52,029 bases of DNA from Candidatus Methylopumilus sp. Lineage in GTDB: Bacteria > Pseudomonadota > Gammaproteobacteria > Burkholderiales > Methylophilaceae. The stretch is taken from positions 1 to 52,029 of the forward strand of contig JAPLQN010000052.1 in NCBI GenBank assembly GCA_026399645.1, given 5' to 3'. Both the position numbers and the translations under genes were made by a program. Positions 51,994-52,029 of the stretch are shown here, piece by piece. The notes beneath the pieces were generated by a model. That model made no database searches and had not been told where the DNA came from. It saw only the letters and a list, made by a program, of their open reading frames with translations. Position 1 is the first letter of the stretch. Every line of letters starts with the position of its first letter.

Positions 51994-52029
51994 GCCGTCG
52001 TGGTGGAATTGGTAGACACGCTATCTTGA
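51994..52029 (+). tRNA. tRNA-Leu, 5' part (probably GAG), cut by the window end
   Basis: The sequence starts GCCGTCGTGGTGG and has the AATTGGTAGACACG D-arm of class II tRNA-Leu, like the complete tRNA-Leu at 48079. It stops in the anticodon loop after TTGA, so the anticodon begins GA; for leucine this implies GAG. The order secG then tRNA-Leu(GAG) is common in proteobacteria. Confidence 0.88.

Overview
The window is an AT-rich, very tightly packed stretch of bacterial chromosome. I count 57 protein genes and four tRNA genes (three complete, one cut by the right edge), with no IS element, phage, CRISPR array, rRNA or gene-free stretch over 300 bases. Gene families and orders (msbA-lpxK-ycaR-kdsB; PHP-M50-trpS-scpA-scpB-rluB; yciB-yciI-bolA-ppiC; wrbA-DUF2069-surE-nlpD; rpfE-recJ; a single-chain 1295-residue PurL) point to a Gram-negative betaproteobacterium. 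The low GC, 1-4 nt gene overlaps and near absence of spacers suggest a streamlined aquatic lineage such as Methylophilaceae of the OM43/Ca. Methylopumilus type. That is inference: no methanol dehydrogenase or other diagnostic methylotrophy gene lies in the window.

Layout. 1-2443 (+): lipid A/KDO block, starting inside msbA. 7377-2440 (-): compact operon sucC-sucD-exported ankyrin protein-nadE-glnB, joining succinyl-CoA synthetase, glutamine-dependent NAD synthetase and a PII protein. 7502-8347 (+): serB. 14387-8344 (-): purL followed by an exported ankyrin protein, an exported beta-propeller-like protein and a ferritin-like DUF455 protein. 16493-14473 (-): feoAB under a good Fur box. 18496-16581 (-): yciB-yciI-bolA-parvulin, ended by a terminator. 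18584-23704 (+): PHP phosphoesterase, M50 protease, trpS, scpA, scpB, rluB. 30935-23701 (-): xseA, kup, M48 lipoprotein, dapD, ArsC/Spx-like, dapE, prmB. 31000-37515 (+): dsbB, cysM, 3'-5' exonuclease, rlmD, L,D-transpeptidase, yhhQ, nagZ, Bax-inhibitor-like yccA. 38487-37547 (-): psiE-like, tadA. 38570-39587 (+): nitroreductase, thioredoxin. 44453-39565 (-): rlmJ, purB, wrbA, DUF2069, surE, nlpD. 44529-52029 (+): uracil-DNA glycosylase, a 59-residue tautomerase, uvrC, pgsA, tRNA-Gly, tRNA-Cys, tRNA-Leu(UAA), rpfE-like, recJ, tpiA, secG and the start of a second tRNA-Leu.

Most genes serve core processes: envelope (LPS, peptidoglycan recycling, disulfide formation), nucleotide and amino-acid synthesis (purL, purB, dapD, dapE, cysM, serB), RNA modification (rlmD, rlmJ, rluB, tadA, queuosine precursor uptake), DNA repair (uvrC, UDG, xseA, recJ) and ion transport (feoAB, kup). 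I found no clearly new multi-gene system. The best leads are the PII/NadE/succinyl-CoA synthetase operon with its exported ankyrin protein, the purL-linked tail of uncharacterised genes, several palindromes placed at start or stop codons, frequent TTG starts, and convergent genes whose stop codons overlap by exactly four bases.
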